From the NCBI RefSeq assembly GCF_039541815.1, contig NZ_BAABGY010000014.1:124001-188000 (forward strand): 64,000 bases of DNA, given 5' to 3'. Below the pieces are notes generated by a model. That model worked only from the letters and a program-made list of their open reading frames with translations. It had not been told where the DNA came from and did no database searches. Positions within the stretch are counted from its first letter, which is position 1; each line of letters opens with the position of its first letter. The stretch is from Flavisolibacter amylovorans (lineage in GTDB: Bacteria > Bacteroidota > Bacteroidia > Chitinophagales > Chitinophagaceae). Made by a program: the position numbers and the translations under genes. Below, piece by piece: positions 35,192 through 43,836 of this stretch.

Positions 35192-35253
35192 ATTTGGATA
35201 TGAAGATAAACCGAATCCAAATAACCAAAGTAGATTTATTTGGCTTCCCAAAT
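35192..35253. promoter_or_regulatory. ATTTGG/CCAAAT operator cluster, likely DtxR-family sites
   Basis: Two dyads lie in the divergent region. ATTTGGAT (35192-35199) pairs with ATCCAAAT (35215-35222); ATTTGG (35238-35243) pairs with CCAAAT (35248-35253). The first covers the likely promoter of the dihaem gene and the second lies just upstream of the regulator promoter. The regulator gene beside them is the expected binder. Confidence 0.55.
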
Positions 35254-35275
35254 TTTTTATTTTTGGCAGGATGGG

Positions 35276-35283
35276 TACCTTTG
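35276..35283 (+). promoter_or_regulatory. TACCTTTG -7 box for the DtxR-family regulator
   Basis: Exact TAnnTTTG match ending five bases before the ATG at 35288, so the transcript would be almost leaderless. Confidence 0.65.
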
Positions 35284-35287
35284 ATGA

Positions 35288-35950
35288 ATGCTGCATTTCG
35301 CTCACCAGTCCGAAGAAAACTACCTTAAAGCGCTTTATAAACTCGAACAACGCCCGGTTAAAAAGGTCAACAATATTGCTTTGGCTAAAACACTCGAATT
35401 GAATCCGGCAACGGTTTTGGAGATGGTGCGCAAAATGAGTGAGCGGGGCCTCCTGGAAACTCTTGGGGATAAAACAATTCAGTTAACTGATAATGGCCGA
35501 AAAAAGGCCTTGCAGATCGTCCGACGCCACCGGATCTGGGAGGTTTTCCTGGTCGATAAGTTGCAATATAAATGGAATGAGGTCCATGAGATTGCCGAGC
35601 AGCTGGAGCATGTTGAATCTGAAGACCTGATTAAGCGACTGGAGGCCTACCTGGGACACCCAACCGTAGACCCCCACGGAGACCCAATACCTGATGAGCA
35701 GGGGCGGATCAAAAAGCTGAAAACACAGCCATTGGGTACGGCGCCAGTGAAGACGCGCCTCACAATCCGCAGTCTGGCCAACACATCGGACGATTTTCTG
35801 CGCTACCTCGACAAGATCGGCCTCTCCATTGGAGCTAAGCTTGAAATTCTTGAAATAGAGGATTTTGACGGGTCGCTTACGGTGCTTTTTGAAAAGAAAA
35901 GGCTGACCCTTAGTAAGGAGGTAGCGGAAAACCTGCTTACGGACGCATAG
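35288..35950 (+). CDS. DtxR/MntR-family metal-dependent regulator
   Basis: A 220-residue transcription regulator. The N-terminal winged helix (residues 1-70) contains SEENYLKALYKLE and NPATVLEMVRKMSERGLLE. A dimerisation and metal-binding domain follows (70-140: RHRIWEVFLVDKLQYKWNEVHEIAEQLEH, YLGHPTVDPHGDPIPDEQG), and a C-terminal SH3-like domain (150-215). These features fit iron- or manganese-sensing repressors. It lies divergent to the dihaem-Rieske-porin operon with ATTTGG palindromes between and is likely to repress it when Mn or Fe is plentiful. Confidence 0.94.
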   Translation: MLHFAHQSEENYLKALYKLEQRPVKKVNNIALAKTLELNPATVLEMVRKMSERGLLETLGDKTIQLTDNGRKKALQIVRRHRIWEVFLVDKLQYKWNEVHEIAEQLEHVESEDLIKRLEAYLGHPTVDPHGDPIPDEQGRIKKLKTQPLGTAPVKTRLTIRSLANTSDDFLRYLDKIGLSIGAKLEILEIEDFDGSLTVLFEKKRLTLSKEVAENLLTDA

Positions 35951-35963
35951 TATTCTGACGACT

Positions 35964-36623
35964 CTAGGCCTCCTTAACGGACTTCAAATCGCGGTTCGTC
36001 TGTAGGAGGTGCTGCAGAATTTCGTTCACCTTCCGTTTCATAGCGGTGTCTTTCAGTTTGGGCAGAAAATCACGAAGGAGTCGGGCTGTTTGATCATTGT
36101 ACTCTGCCAGCACCGCGATAAAAGCACCATCCATATCGGTTTGCTCGGGGATGACGATGTGTTTTACCGGGTAGCGCTTGCCTTTTTGGGGTGGCCGGTA
36201 AGCCCCGACATGGCTGAGCTGGTATTCGTGGAAATAATCTTCGGCGCCCTCAAAAAAATGGGCTTCGTTTTGGGCCAGCTTTCGAAATTCTTCATGAATA
36301 CCGCGCTTCTGTTGGAGGCGGCACAGTTCAAGGGCACTGAAAAAGTCGATGATCAAGAGCTTGGATAAATCAGACTCAGCCACCCCTGTCAGCGGCACTT
36401 CGCTTAATTGCCGGCTTAGCCGTTCCACAATCCGGTGCAGGTCCGCCTTATATTCTTCCAGATCGCGCTGATTTATCGCAGGCTTACTTACCGCCGGGGC
36501 GGTGGATGACTCAGTGGTCGACCGGGCCACATCCGGAGCACTGGTTTCCGCCTCTGACGGGTTCGAACCATTGGTACAAGAAATGATTGTTAAAGAGATA
36601 CATGCCACGACGAATTTGGTCAT
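35964..36623 (-). CDS. Helical lipoprotein of unknown function
   Basis: A 219-residue lipoprotein (lipobox IISC, Cys about 16) with a Thr/Ser/Glu-rich linker (residues 20-50) and a helical domain rich in Glu, Lys and Leu. Phrases such as ALELCRLQQKRGIHEEFRKLA, HFFEGAEDYFHEYQLS, ILQHLLQTNRDLK and NDQTARLLRDFLPKL suggest a four-helix bundle, possibly ferritin-like with DUF305-like spacing, but no metal motif is clear. It converges with the regulator gene and diverges from the next lipoprotein gene. No family is recognised. Confidence 0.75.
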   Translation of the reverse strand: MTKFVVACISLTIISCTNGSNPSEAETSAPDVARSTTESSTAPAVSKPAINQRDLEEYKADLHRIVERLSRQLSEVPLTGVAESDLSKLLIIDFFSALELCRLQQKRGIHEEFRKLAQNEAHFFEGAEDYFHEYQLSHVGAYRPPQKGKRYPVKHIVIPEQTDMDGAFIAVLAEYNDQTARLLRDFLPKLKDTAMKRKVNEILQHLLQTNRDLKSVKEA

Positions 36624-36640
36624 ATGACGTACTTTTCTAT

Positions 36641-37039
36641 TTGAAATCCGGATCCTTTCCTGCTCAAACCCGGCAGTCGTATTTGTTGGCCTCGGTTTTT
36701 CTTCTCTCTGGATGCCAGCTTCAGGACGAATCGAATCCGCCAGATGTTTCAGGCACCTATGTATTAGGCGTTAAGACCCGGTATGGCGTCACGTCTGATA
36801 CCATTGAAGTGGTTCGCAAGGCGGGCGAAACTACGTACGAGGTCACGCATAAAGTGGAGTTTCAACCGAACGCCCATGACCTTCAACATCAACGCAATTA
36901 CCGCGTGGAACGGCATATCGCCATCTTCGAAAAGCACTCCGCCACCTTACAGGATATTGACGACGGAACCGTCTTTCTGATAAACTACGACAACCGGCGC
37001 TACCTGAACGAGCAGGGAGGATATCGAAAAATAAAGTAA
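36641..37039 (+). CDS. Small lipoprotein, first of a tandem pair
   Basis: About 132 residues with lipobox LLSGC and a beta-rich domain: VSGTYVLGVKTRYGVTSDTIEVV, EVTHKVEFQ, LQDIDDGTVFLINY. The start is uncertain: TTG at 36641 gives a reasonable signal peptide; upstream frames at 36587 and 36602 overlap the divergent gene. It is a clear paralogue of the protein at 37091-37465 (GTY/GVY, DTIEV, VTHKV, LQDI.DGT.F). Function unknown. Confidence 0.65.
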   Translation: MKSGSFPAQTRQSYLLASVFLLSGCQLQDESNPPDVSGTYVLGVKTRYGVTSDTIEVVRKAGETTYEVTHKVEFQPNAHDLQHQRNYRVERHIAIFEKHSATLQDIDDGTVFLINYDNRRYLNEQGGYRKIK

Positions 37040-37054
37040 GTCTCGCCGGCAGCC

Positions 37055-37087
37055 TTTGAACGATAGCGCCGCGTTTTCCTACCTTTG
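37055..37087 (+). promoter_or_regulatory. Promoter TTTG-N21-TACCTTTG for the second lipoprotein
   Basis: TTTG at 37055-37058 and TACCTTTG at 37080-37087 make a full Bacteroidota promoter. The ATG at 37091 follows three bases later, so the mRNA would be leaderless. Confidence 0.7.
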
Positions 37088-37090
37088 AAC

Positions 37091-37465
37091 ATGCGCTTTA
37101 TTCATCTTCCCACCATCTTTCTGCTCATTGTCGGGTGCAAAGACAAACCAAAGGAGACGCCTGTAAATATTGCAGGTGTTTATGCTATTGAGGTGTCTTC
37201 TCCTTACGGGATCACCCGGGATACTATTGAAGTGAAAACCCAAAGCGTCCAACAAAGCCTTTACACCGTTACGCATAAAGTATGTTTTATTAAAAAACGC
37301 CCGCAAGGTGATTCCGCGTGCCAGATGATTACGAAAGTACATATGGCTACCTACGAAGAGCACCTGGGACACCTGCAGGACATCCATGATGGCACAATCT
37401 TCAGACTTTACCACGACAAAGAAGCGATTTCAGAAAACACCGCTAACTACAAACGGATCGAATAG
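37091..37465 (+). CDS. Small lipoprotein, second of a tandem pair
   Basis: A 124-residue lipoprotein with lipobox IVGC (Cys about 16) and a beta-rich domain: IAGVYAIEVSSPYGITRDTIEV, YTVTHKVCFIKK, HLQDIHDGTIFRLYHD. It is the tandem paralogue of the protein at 36641-37039. ATG at 37091 sits directly after a full TTTG-N21-TACCTTTG promoter, so it has its own promoter. The function is unknown; the repeated GxYGxTxDTIEV phrase marks a small Bacteroidota family not named here. Confidence 0.75.
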   Translation: MRFIHLPTIFLLIVGCKDKPKETPVNIAGVYAIEVSSPYGITRDTIEVKTQSVQQSLYTVTHKVCFIKKRPQGDSACQMITKVHMATYEEHLGHLQDIHDGTIFRLYHDKEAISENTANYKRIE

Positions 37466-37468
37466 AGT

Positions 37469-37552
37469 TTAAGAAATCAAGGTATGGGTCATTGCATAAA
37501 GAGAAGCCAACAGCGCCACACATTTCCAGCAATTCAGTCTGTTCATTTTCAT
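37469..37552 (-). CDS. 27-residue hydrophobic ORF
   Basis: ATG at 37552 opens MKMNRLNCWKC then a hydrophobic stretch (VALLASLYAM) before TAA. A partial TACCTTCA box lies 17 bases upstream. It could encode a small one-helix membrane protein, or be chance. It is the only feature seen in the 306-base gap between the lipoprotein and lpdA genes. Confidence 0.25.
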   Translation of the reverse strand: MKMNRLNCWKCVALLASLYAMTHTLIS

Positions 37553-37771
37553 AACTTTTGTTCTTGAAGGTAGGCAAAATGCCTGCGGCGTTCTGTTAAG
37601 AAGAGCCTAAGTGCCGCTCAGATGCTACCTTTCGACTTACGTGCCGGAGCATCCGTCAATGGATGCCGCTCTACATTTCTTTACCTGGCTTCATTACTGC
37701 GGCAATCGCAATTGTACGTCGGCCAAGTAAGACGTCCAAATAAAAGTCCCTCTGTCTCAAGCTGTTCCTGT

Positions 37772-39172
37772 TCAGAAATGAATAGCGCCTTTTCCCGTTG
37801 CGGCGAGGCATGCTTCCTTCAGGCTTTCATAAAAAGTCGGATGTCCATGCACTACTTTAGAAAGACCATCGGCCGTACAACGGTCATTCACAGCAAGCGC
37901 AGCTTCACCGACAATATCGGCTGCGCGGGGGCCAATCATGTGTATGCCTAAAATCTCATCGGTCTGACCGTGAACGAGCACCTTAATAAAGCCGTCGGTG
38001 TCCATATTCATGCGCGCGCGGGCATTAGCCAGGATAGGGAAGGAACCGGATTTATATTCGATACCATTTGCTATAAGTTCCTCTTCAGTATGCCCCACAC
38101 TTGCGACCTCAGGCCAGGTATAAACAATGTTGGGAATGGAGCGGTAGTTAATGTGTGGGTGCTTCCGCGCGAACTGTTCCGCCACGTACACGCCTTCTTC
38201 AGACGCTTTATGGGCAAGCATAGGTCCGCGAACCACATCGCCAATGGCATAGATATTCTCCACACTGGTTCTGAAATTTTCATCTACCGCAATCCGTCCA
38301 CCTTTTTCAGTGGCTATACCAATGGATTCTATGTTTAATCCGGCAGTGTAGGGCTTTCTGCCGATGGCCATGAGGCAGTAATCGCCTTCAAACGAAACGG
38401 TTTCACCTGCCTTATTTTCGGCCGTCACCACTACCTTATCGCCATGGTTGGTTGCTCCAGTGACTTTATGATTGAAATGAAACGTAAATCCCAGTTTGGA
38501 AAGCGGTTTTTGCAATTCCTTTCCCAAGGCCTTGTCCATCGTGCTAAGAATCTGGTCCATGTATTCGACAACGGTGACCTTAGCACCGATGCGGGCATAC
38601 ACCGAGCCGAGTTCCATGCCGATAACCCCGCCGCCAATGACGATCAGGTGCTTCGGAATTTCCTGCAACGCCAGCGCTTCGGTAGAAGAAATAATGCGCT
38701 TTTTATCAATCGTCACGCCGGGCAGTGATGAAGGCTTGGACCCTGTTGCAATCACTACGCGTATTGTTTCCAAATCAGTTTCTTTTCCATCGTTAGCCGT
38801 CACCCGAACCTTGTTTGCCGAGAGAAAGGAGCCAACGCCATAATATACGTCCACTTTGTTCTTGCGCATCAGGTACTTGACACCATCGCCCGTTTTTTTG
38901 ACTACATCGGCTTTGTGCGCAATCATCTCTGAGAGGCTGATTTGCAGGTTGTCGAGATGGATCCCATGCGCTGAAAATTTCTCTTTGGCGTTGTGGTAAT
39001 GCTCGCTGCTCTCCAACATTGCCTTTGAAGGAATACAACCTACATTCAGGCAAGTGCCACCCAGAGCATCGTATTTTTCGATCAGGGCCGTTTTCAGTCC
39101 TAACTGGCCGCAGCGGATGGCACAGACGTAGCCACCTGGACCCGAACCGATAATTATGACGTCGTAATTCAT
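37772..39172 (-). CDS. lpdA: Dihydrolipoyl dehydrogenase
   Basis: A 466-residue flavoprotein disulfide reductase. The FAD motif is IGSGPGGYVCAIRCGQLGLK, the redox cysteines are GGTCLNVGCIPSKA (about residues 40-53), the NAD motif is VIGGGVIGMELGSVYARIG, and the C-terminal active site HAHPTFYESL is present here as HGHPTFYESLKEA. It is complete and close to the canonical Lpd length. The gene is last in the metal-efflux operon, 12 bases after lspA. A housekeeping E3 gene is usually with 2-oxoacid dehydrogenase genes, so this copy may serve redox balance under metal stress or mercuric-reductase-like chemistry, though no MerA-type N-terminal or C-terminal Cys pair is seen. Confidence 0.93.
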   Translation of the reverse strand: MNYDVIIIGSGPGGYVCAIRCGQLGLKTALIEKYDALGGTCLNVGCIPSKAMLESSEHYHNAKEKFSAHGIHLDNLQISLSEMIAHKADVVKKTGDGVKYLMRKNKVDVYYGVGSFLSANKVRVTANDGKETDLETIRVVIATGSKPSSLPGVTIDKKRIISSTEALALQEIPKHLIVIGGGVIGMELGSVYARIGAKVTVVEYMDQILSTMDKALGKELQKPLSKLGFTFHFNHKVTGATNHGDKVVVTAENKAGETVSFEGDYCLMAIGRKPYTAGLNIESIGIATEKGGRIAVDENFRTSVENIYAIGDVVRGPMLAHKASEEGVYVAEQFARKHPHINYRSIPNIVYTWPEVASVGHTEEELIANGIEYKSGSFPILANARARMNMDTDGFIKVLVHGQTDEILGIHMIGPRAADIVGEAALAVNDRCTADGLSKVVHGHPTFYESLKEACLAATGKGAIHF

Positions 39173-39184
39173 TCTTGCCAGTAT

Positions 39185-39787
39185 TTATTGTTTATTTCGT
39201 CGAAAGAGCAATAGCGTAATGACACCAACAGACACCCAAACATCGGCGGTGTTGAAAACAGGGGAAAAGAATTCAAAATAATCGCCTCCCCAAAACGGCA
39301 CCCATTTGGGGAGGGTCGTTTGAATGAAAGGAAAGTACCACATGTCAACCACATGGCCATACATGAAACCTGCATACCCGCCTCCAGGGCTGAATGCCTG
39401 TGCAATGTTTTGTGTGGACGGATCGCTTTTTTCGAAGATTAGCCCATAGAAGAGACTATCAAGCAAATTTCCCAGCGCTCCGGCAAAAATAAAACCTACG
39501 CTGACGACAAAACCCCGATGGTATTTCTGCTGAATGATCCGCCGGATATAAAAGCATCCCCAGATCACGGCAATCAGGCGGAAAAGTGTCAGCGCCAATT
39601 TCCCCAGATCACCTTTACCTAGTTTCAAACCCCAGGCCATCCCAGGGTTTTCAATAAAATGAATGCGGAACCAATCAAAAACGACTCGTTGCTCGCTATA
39701 ATAAAAATTGGTTTTGACATAGAGTTTGATAGCCTGATCCAGGCATACCAAAATCAATATCAGCGCTATTATTGTTTTTCCTTTCAT
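39185..39787 (-). CDS. lspA: Signal peptidase II (lipoprotein signal peptidase)
   Basis: A 200-residue membrane protease with four helices. Catalytic aspartates lie in GNLLDSLFYGLIF and FNTADVWVSVGV (about residues 115 and 180). It cuts the signal peptides of prolipoproteins. ATG at 39787 (MKGKTIIALILI) removes a non-native 66-residue extension. A lspA gene inside a metal operon recalls PbrC of the lead-resistance pbr system, where it follows the P-type ATPase PbrA; here the ATPase gene is immediately upstream. Many resistance proteins in this window are lipoproteins, which may explain an extra copy. Confidence 0.93.
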   Translation of the reverse strand: MKGKTIIALILILVCLDQAIKLYVKTNFYYSEQRVVFDWFRIHFIENPGMAWGLKLGKGDLGKLALTLFRLIAVIWGCFYIRRIIQQKYHRGFVVSVGFIFAGALGNLLDSLFYGLIFEKSDPSTQNIAQAFSPGGGYAGFMYGHVVDMWYFPFIQTTLPKWVPFWGGDYFEFFSPVFNTADVWVSVGVITLLLFRRNKQ

Positions 39788-39828
39788 CGTACTGATCTTG
39801 CCGAAAATTGCCTGCAAGACAAGAAATT

Positions 39829-41865
39829 CTATACGTTCATTTTTTGGATGCGGACGGCATTGAGGATGGCCAAAAGAGCCACGCCAACATCGGCGATCAC
39901 GGCTTCCCAGAGTGTCGCTACTCCACCCGCTCCCAAAATGAGCACAATCACTTTCACTGCCATTGCCAGAATGATGTTCTGCCAAACAATGCGTCGCGTG
40001 ATTTTTCCGATGCGAATCGCTGAAACTATTTTGGAAGGCTGATCATTTTGTATCACCACATCTGCCGTCTCGATGGTGGCGTCACTTCCTAACCCGCCCA
40101 TGGCGATCCCGGCATCTGCGAGCGCCACCACCGGGGCGTCGTTGACCCCGTCGCCTACAAACGCAATATGCCGGCCCTGCTCCTTCAGCGCCTGTACTTT
40201 TGCCACCTTTCCATCCGGAAGCAAGTCACCATATGCCTCATCGATCCCGATTTTTGCTGATACCACATCCACGACAGACTGCTTATCGCCGGAAAGCATT
40301 ACGGTCTTGATGCCCAGGCTATGCATATTCCGGACCGCATCGGCAGCATCCTCCTTTATTTCGTCGGCAATTGTAATATAACCGGCGTAGGTGCCGTTGA
40401 CAGCCGTCACAACTATCGTGTCCGTTACCTGCGCCACTTCTTCCGGATAGGGGACAGCAAACTTTTTCATCAATTTCAGGTTGCCTGCCAGCACATCTTT
40501 TCCGTCCACGCGCCCTTTCAACCCATGCCCGGCGATTTCCTCAACGGCTTCCACACGGGGTCCGCTTGCGCTCTTGCCTGCGTATTCTACAACTGCCCGG
40601 CCTACAGGGTGCGTGGAATTGCGCTCCAGGGCTGCAGTAATCAAAACCAGTTCATTTGCTTCCAATCCAACCGGTACGACCTGCTGCACCCGGAACACAC
40701 CCTTGGTAAGCGTCCCGGTCTTATCCATGACAACGGTATCAACTTTAGTCATCACGTCTAGAAAATTACCACCCTTAAAAAGGATACCGTTGCGGCTTGC
40801 CAGGCCAATGCCACCAAAATATCCTAAGGGGATGGATACTACGAGGGCGCACGGGCAACTGATTACCAGGAACACAAGCGCACGGTAAAACCAGGTATAG
40901 AACTCGTAGTTCTCGACGAAAAGCGCAGGAACCGCTACCAGGAGAAAGGCAAGCGCGAATACAATGGGTGTGTACACCTTTGCGAAGCGGGAAATAAATA
41001 ACTGGGTCTGCGATTTACGCGCTGTTGCATCCTGAACCATTTCCAGGATCCGGCTCAGCTTACTGTCCTTGAACAAGGCGCTGACTTTTACTTCTGCGAC
41101 GGTATTCAGGTTCACCATGCCAGCCAATACTGCCTCCCCCTTGTACTTCGTATCGGGTTTGCTTTCGCCGGTGAGGGCTGCGGTATTGAAAGAAGCGCTT
41201 TCCGAAGCCAGCTCACCGTCCAGGGCTACTTTTTCGCCCGGCTTTACCTGTATCAGCTCACCCGGTGTTACCGCCGAAGGATGTACTTCCTCCGAAGCAC
41301 CGTTCCGAAGGACCGTGACGGACTCAGGCCGGATATCAAGGAGTGCCTTGATACTGGCCTTGGCCCTGCGCACTGCCGCATCCTGAAACCATTCTCCAAT
41401 GGTGTAAAATACCATCACGGCCACGCCCTCAGTGTATTCGCCAATCACGAACGCTCCCAGCGTGGCTACGCTCATCAGCACGAACTCGTTGAAAAAATCA
41501 CCCCGGATCGCTTTGCGGAAGGCCAGACGGAGCACCTTCCAGCCTGCCAGGAGGTACGCTATTGTATTTACAGCCAACGATGGCCATTTCGGCAGCTCGT
41601 ACTTGAAGCCGTATTCCAGAACGAGAAGCACTACCAGGATGGCAAGGGCGGTCAGCAGGTCCCAATGCTCCTTCCAGGCGGAAGGAGCAGCTCCTGATGC
41701 ATGTCCACCATGATCATGATCATGTCCGTCATCAGCACTGTGCTGATGCGCGCCACTGCCGGCGTCTTTCTGCTCCTGGGGCATAAACATGCTGCGGATC
41801 GGAGCTTCATTGGCATCGCCCTGATCGTCTTTATTGGCAGGTGCTTCGTGTTCGTGCGTATTCAT
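39829..41865 (-). CDS. Zinc/cadmium/lead-exporting P1B-type ATPase (ZntA/CadA-like)
   Basis: A 678-residue inner-membrane ATPase. The N-terminus has no HMA domain but a His-rich segment (HQHSADDGHDHDHGGH, about 40-55). SCPCALVVSIPLG is the membrane metal site (about residue 340), VMDKTGTLTKGVF the phosphorylation site (about 383), and VGDGVNDAPVVALADAGIAMG the hinge. The CPCALV...IPLG environment and His-rich tail fit the Zn2+/Cd2+/Pb2+ class. It follows the NicO-like gene by ten bases and is followed by lspA after 41 bases. Length is normal for a ZntA without HMA. Confidence 0.94.
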   Translation of the reverse strand: MNTHEHEAPANKDDQGDANEAPIRSMFMPQEQKDAGSGAHQHSADDGHDHDHGGHASGAAPSAWKEHWDLLTALAILVVLLVLEYGFKYELPKWPSLAVNTIAYLLAGWKVLRLAFRKAIRGDFFNEFVLMSVATLGAFVIGEYTEGVAVMVFYTIGEWFQDAAVRRAKASIKALLDIRPESVTVLRNGASEEVHPSAVTPGELIQVKPGEKVALDGELASESASFNTAALTGESKPDTKYKGEAVLAGMVNLNTVAEVKVSALFKDSKLSRILEMVQDATARKSQTQLFISRFAKVYTPIVFALAFLLVAVPALFVENYEFYTWFYRALVFLVISCPCALVVSIPLGYFGGIGLASRNGILFKGGNFLDVMTKVDTVVMDKTGTLTKGVFRVQQVVPVGLEANELVLITAALERNSTHPVGRAVVEYAGKSASGPRVEAVEEIAGHGLKGRVDGKDVLAGNLKLMKKFAVPYPEEVAQVTDTIVVTAVNGTYAGYITIADEIKEDAADAVRNMHSLGIKTVMLSGDKQSVVDVVSAKIGIDEAYGDLLPDGKVAKVQALKEQGRHIAFVGDGVNDAPVVALADAGIAMGGLGSDATIETADVVIQNDQPSKIVSAIRIGKITRRIVWQNIILAMAVKVIVLILGAGGVATLWEAVIADVGVALLAILNAVRIQKMNV

Positions 41866-41875
41866 GACAAAATTT

Positions 41876-42487
41876 TTAATGAATGAAAAATGTTAGTATC
41901 CCGACGATGACCAGTACAGAGCCGGTGATCTGCTTTTCAAAACGTTCCAGGATGTGCATGTCGATAAGTCGCACCCCCCGGAAAGTCAGAAAAACAAGCA
42001 GCATTATCCCGCTCACGCTGATTACGCCATAGAAAGCCGCCATCAGCAGCGTGTTGTTCATTCCATACACGCCGGCAGAGATAAAGAGGCTTTGTACTTC
42101 AAGGCAGGGTGAAAAGAACATAATGGTTGAAAAGAAGAGCAACCAGCGAAATTGCGACCGCTTTGTATCCGACGGTGTTTTATGGTAACCAGCGTGACGG
42201 TGTTTCGAAAAAAAATAGTAAATGCCAAAGACAACCAAAATGAGCGACCCGAAAACGTGAACATAATCTTCGAACCGTGATGCGAGCTCACCGCTAACCT
42301 TTCCCAGAAGGATGCCTAACAGAACGGTACCGAGGACATGCGCCGCAGAAGAGAGAAAAGCCGTTTTCAAAAGGCTGCGAACTGTCCATTGTTCCGTTCG
42401 GGCAATTGCGATCAAGGGAAGCCAGTGATTGGGGATCAAGGCATGCAGGAGAGCAATCAGTATCGTTCCGCTTAAGAGTTGCGCCAT
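41876..42487 (-). CDS. NicO/RcnA-like membrane transporter
   Basis: A 203-residue membrane protein with six predicted helices. The first helix region has LLHALIPNHWLPLIAIAR, the second SSAAHVLGTVLLGILLG, and FFSPCLEVQSLFISAG lies in the middle. The HALxPxHWLP and AHxxGT patterns resemble the NicO/RcnA nickel-cobalt family, and a His-rich loop (KHRHAGYHK) follows. It is probably an efflux protein. It lies between the czcB adaptor and the zinc/cadmium ATPase, so efflux of Ni, Co or Zn is plausible. Other small-transporter assignments are possible. Confidence 0.68.
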   Translation of the reverse strand: MAQLLSGTILIALLHALIPNHWLPLIAIARTEQWTVRSLLKTAFLSSAAHVLGTVLLGILLGKVSGELASRFEDYVHVFGSLILVVFGIYYFFSKHRHAGYHKTPSDTKRSQFRWLLFFSTIMFFSPCLEVQSLFISAGVYGMNNTLLMAAFYGVISVSGIMLLVFLTFRGVRLIDMHILERFEKQITGSVLVIVGILTFFIH

Positions 42488-42578
42488 TTTAGTGTATTGA
42501 TCAGCCGAAAGTCATGAACCAATAAAATTACTGTTCCACCTTTCAGTCGTCTTGCCGGCCATTAGTGCCAGTCTTGCC

Positions 42579-43823
42579 TTAGTGTCCGCCCTCTTCTTCG
42601 GAGTTGTTCATTTTGGAAAGAAGGTCGTACGCGCCTTTAAAGACGATCTTTGCACCTGCCTTGAAACTTTCGGGCAGGGTGATGGCCGTGTAACCATTCT
42701 CGGTAACGCCCGCGACTATTTCAACACGCCGGAACGTATAATGTGGTCCCTCCTCTTTTCCCTCCCCTTCCCCTTCTTTGCCTTCACCAGCATGACCGGC
42801 TTCCTCTTTCTTGCCTTCCTCATGCTTTTCCGCTGTGCCCTCCTCTAAAATGAATATATAAGACTTACCACCTGCTTGCACGACCGCCTCGGCAGGTACA
42901 GCAGGCGTTGCTGCAGCTCCGGTTTCGATCACCGCACTGATGAACATCCCGGGCAATAAGTTCCGGGGCGGCATGGTCAGGTGCCCGTGGACATCCACCG
43001 TGCGGTCGGCGCCAATATCCTTCCCGATTAGGTATACCTCCGCATTGCGCTCGATGCTGTCGCCGGTTGCGCGGAACCGAATTCGTTGTCCTTTTTGAAC
43101 CCGTACGATGTCCTTTTCGAATACTTTGATTTCCGCGTGCAAATCGTTGGTATTCACCATATCTGCAATCACCTCATTGGCGCTCACAAACTTCCCGACA
43201 TTGGACAAAACATGTGTGACGTATCCTCCAATCGGTGCAGTAATGCTTACTCGAGAGGTGAACTTACCCGATCGTACACTAGCAGGGCTGATCCCGATCA
43301 AACGAAGCTGAGATCGTAGGCCTTCAACCCGGGCCACCATCGTGTTGTATTCACTGCGCGCCCGCTGGAGCGACTTGGCAGCGGCAATATGCTCCCGAAC
43401 AAGTTCTTCCTGGCGCTTCAGATCCTGGCTCAGATAGGTTAGTTGGCTGCTGCTCTCTAAGTAATCCTGCTGGATCTGGATAAACTCCGGGTTTTCGAGT
43501 GTAGCTACTACCTGGCCTTTGCCGATAAACTTTCCCTCAAGTGCAGTGGTGGATTTGATGATCCCGCCGTAAGGGGAGGTGATGCTGACATGCATTTGTG
43601 GCGGCGCATCGATCGTCCCATTTGCTTTTATGTAATTACTGAGATTGATGCTTAGGATCTGTCCCACCTGAACACCCGACATTTTATACTGTTCCGAGGT
43701 CAGCTCGACGACGTTTGGGTCATGAGCTTCTTCCTCGGCAGGTGCTTCTTCGGCTTTTTTAGTTCCGCAGGCTGTCAGAAGAAACGCAGCCACAATAAAT
43801 ACTTTATGGAATGAGGTAAACAT
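42579..43823 (-). CDS. czcB: CzcB-type membrane fusion adaptor of the RND pump
   Basis: A 414-residue periplasmic adaptor lipoprotein (lipobox LTAC, Cys about 19). It has the biotinyl-lipoyl half motifs (PYGGIIKSTTALEGKFIGKGQVVATLENPEFI, seen in part; ITAPIGGYVTHVL), a coiled coil between them (SQLTYLSQDLKRQEELVREH), and a beta-barrel domain. An Asp/Glu- and His-rich C-terminal insert (HEEGKKEEAGHAGEGK..GHAGEGKEG) around residue 350 and a final EEEGGH could bind zinc. It starts 13 bases after the CzcA-TolC fusion gene in the same operon and links it to the outer membrane. Confidence 0.9.
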   Translation of the reverse strand: MFTSFHKVFIVAAFLLTACGTKKAEEAPAEEEAHDPNVVELTSEQYKMSGVQVGQILSINLSNYIKANGTIDAPPQMHVSITSPYGGIIKSTTALEGKFIGKGQVVATLENPEFIQIQQDYLESSSQLTYLSQDLKRQEELVREHIAAAKSLQRARSEYNTMVARVEGLRSQLRLIGISPASVRSGKFTSRVSITAPIGGYVTHVLSNVGKFVSANEVIADMVNTNDLHAEIKVFEKDIVRVQKGQRIRFRATGDSIERNAEVYLIGKDIGADRTVDVHGHLTMPPRNLLPGMFISAVIETGAAATPAVPAEAVVQAGGKSYIFILEEGTAEKHEEGKKEEAGHAGEGKEGEGEGKEEGPHYTFRRVEIVAGVTENGYTAITLPESFKAGAKIVFKGAYDLLSKMNNSEEEGGH

Positions 43824-43836
43824 ATGTTGAATAGAA

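Noticed and set aside
37622..37951. 109-codon plus-strand ORF
   Set aside because: Mostly antisense to lpdA, without recognisable content.
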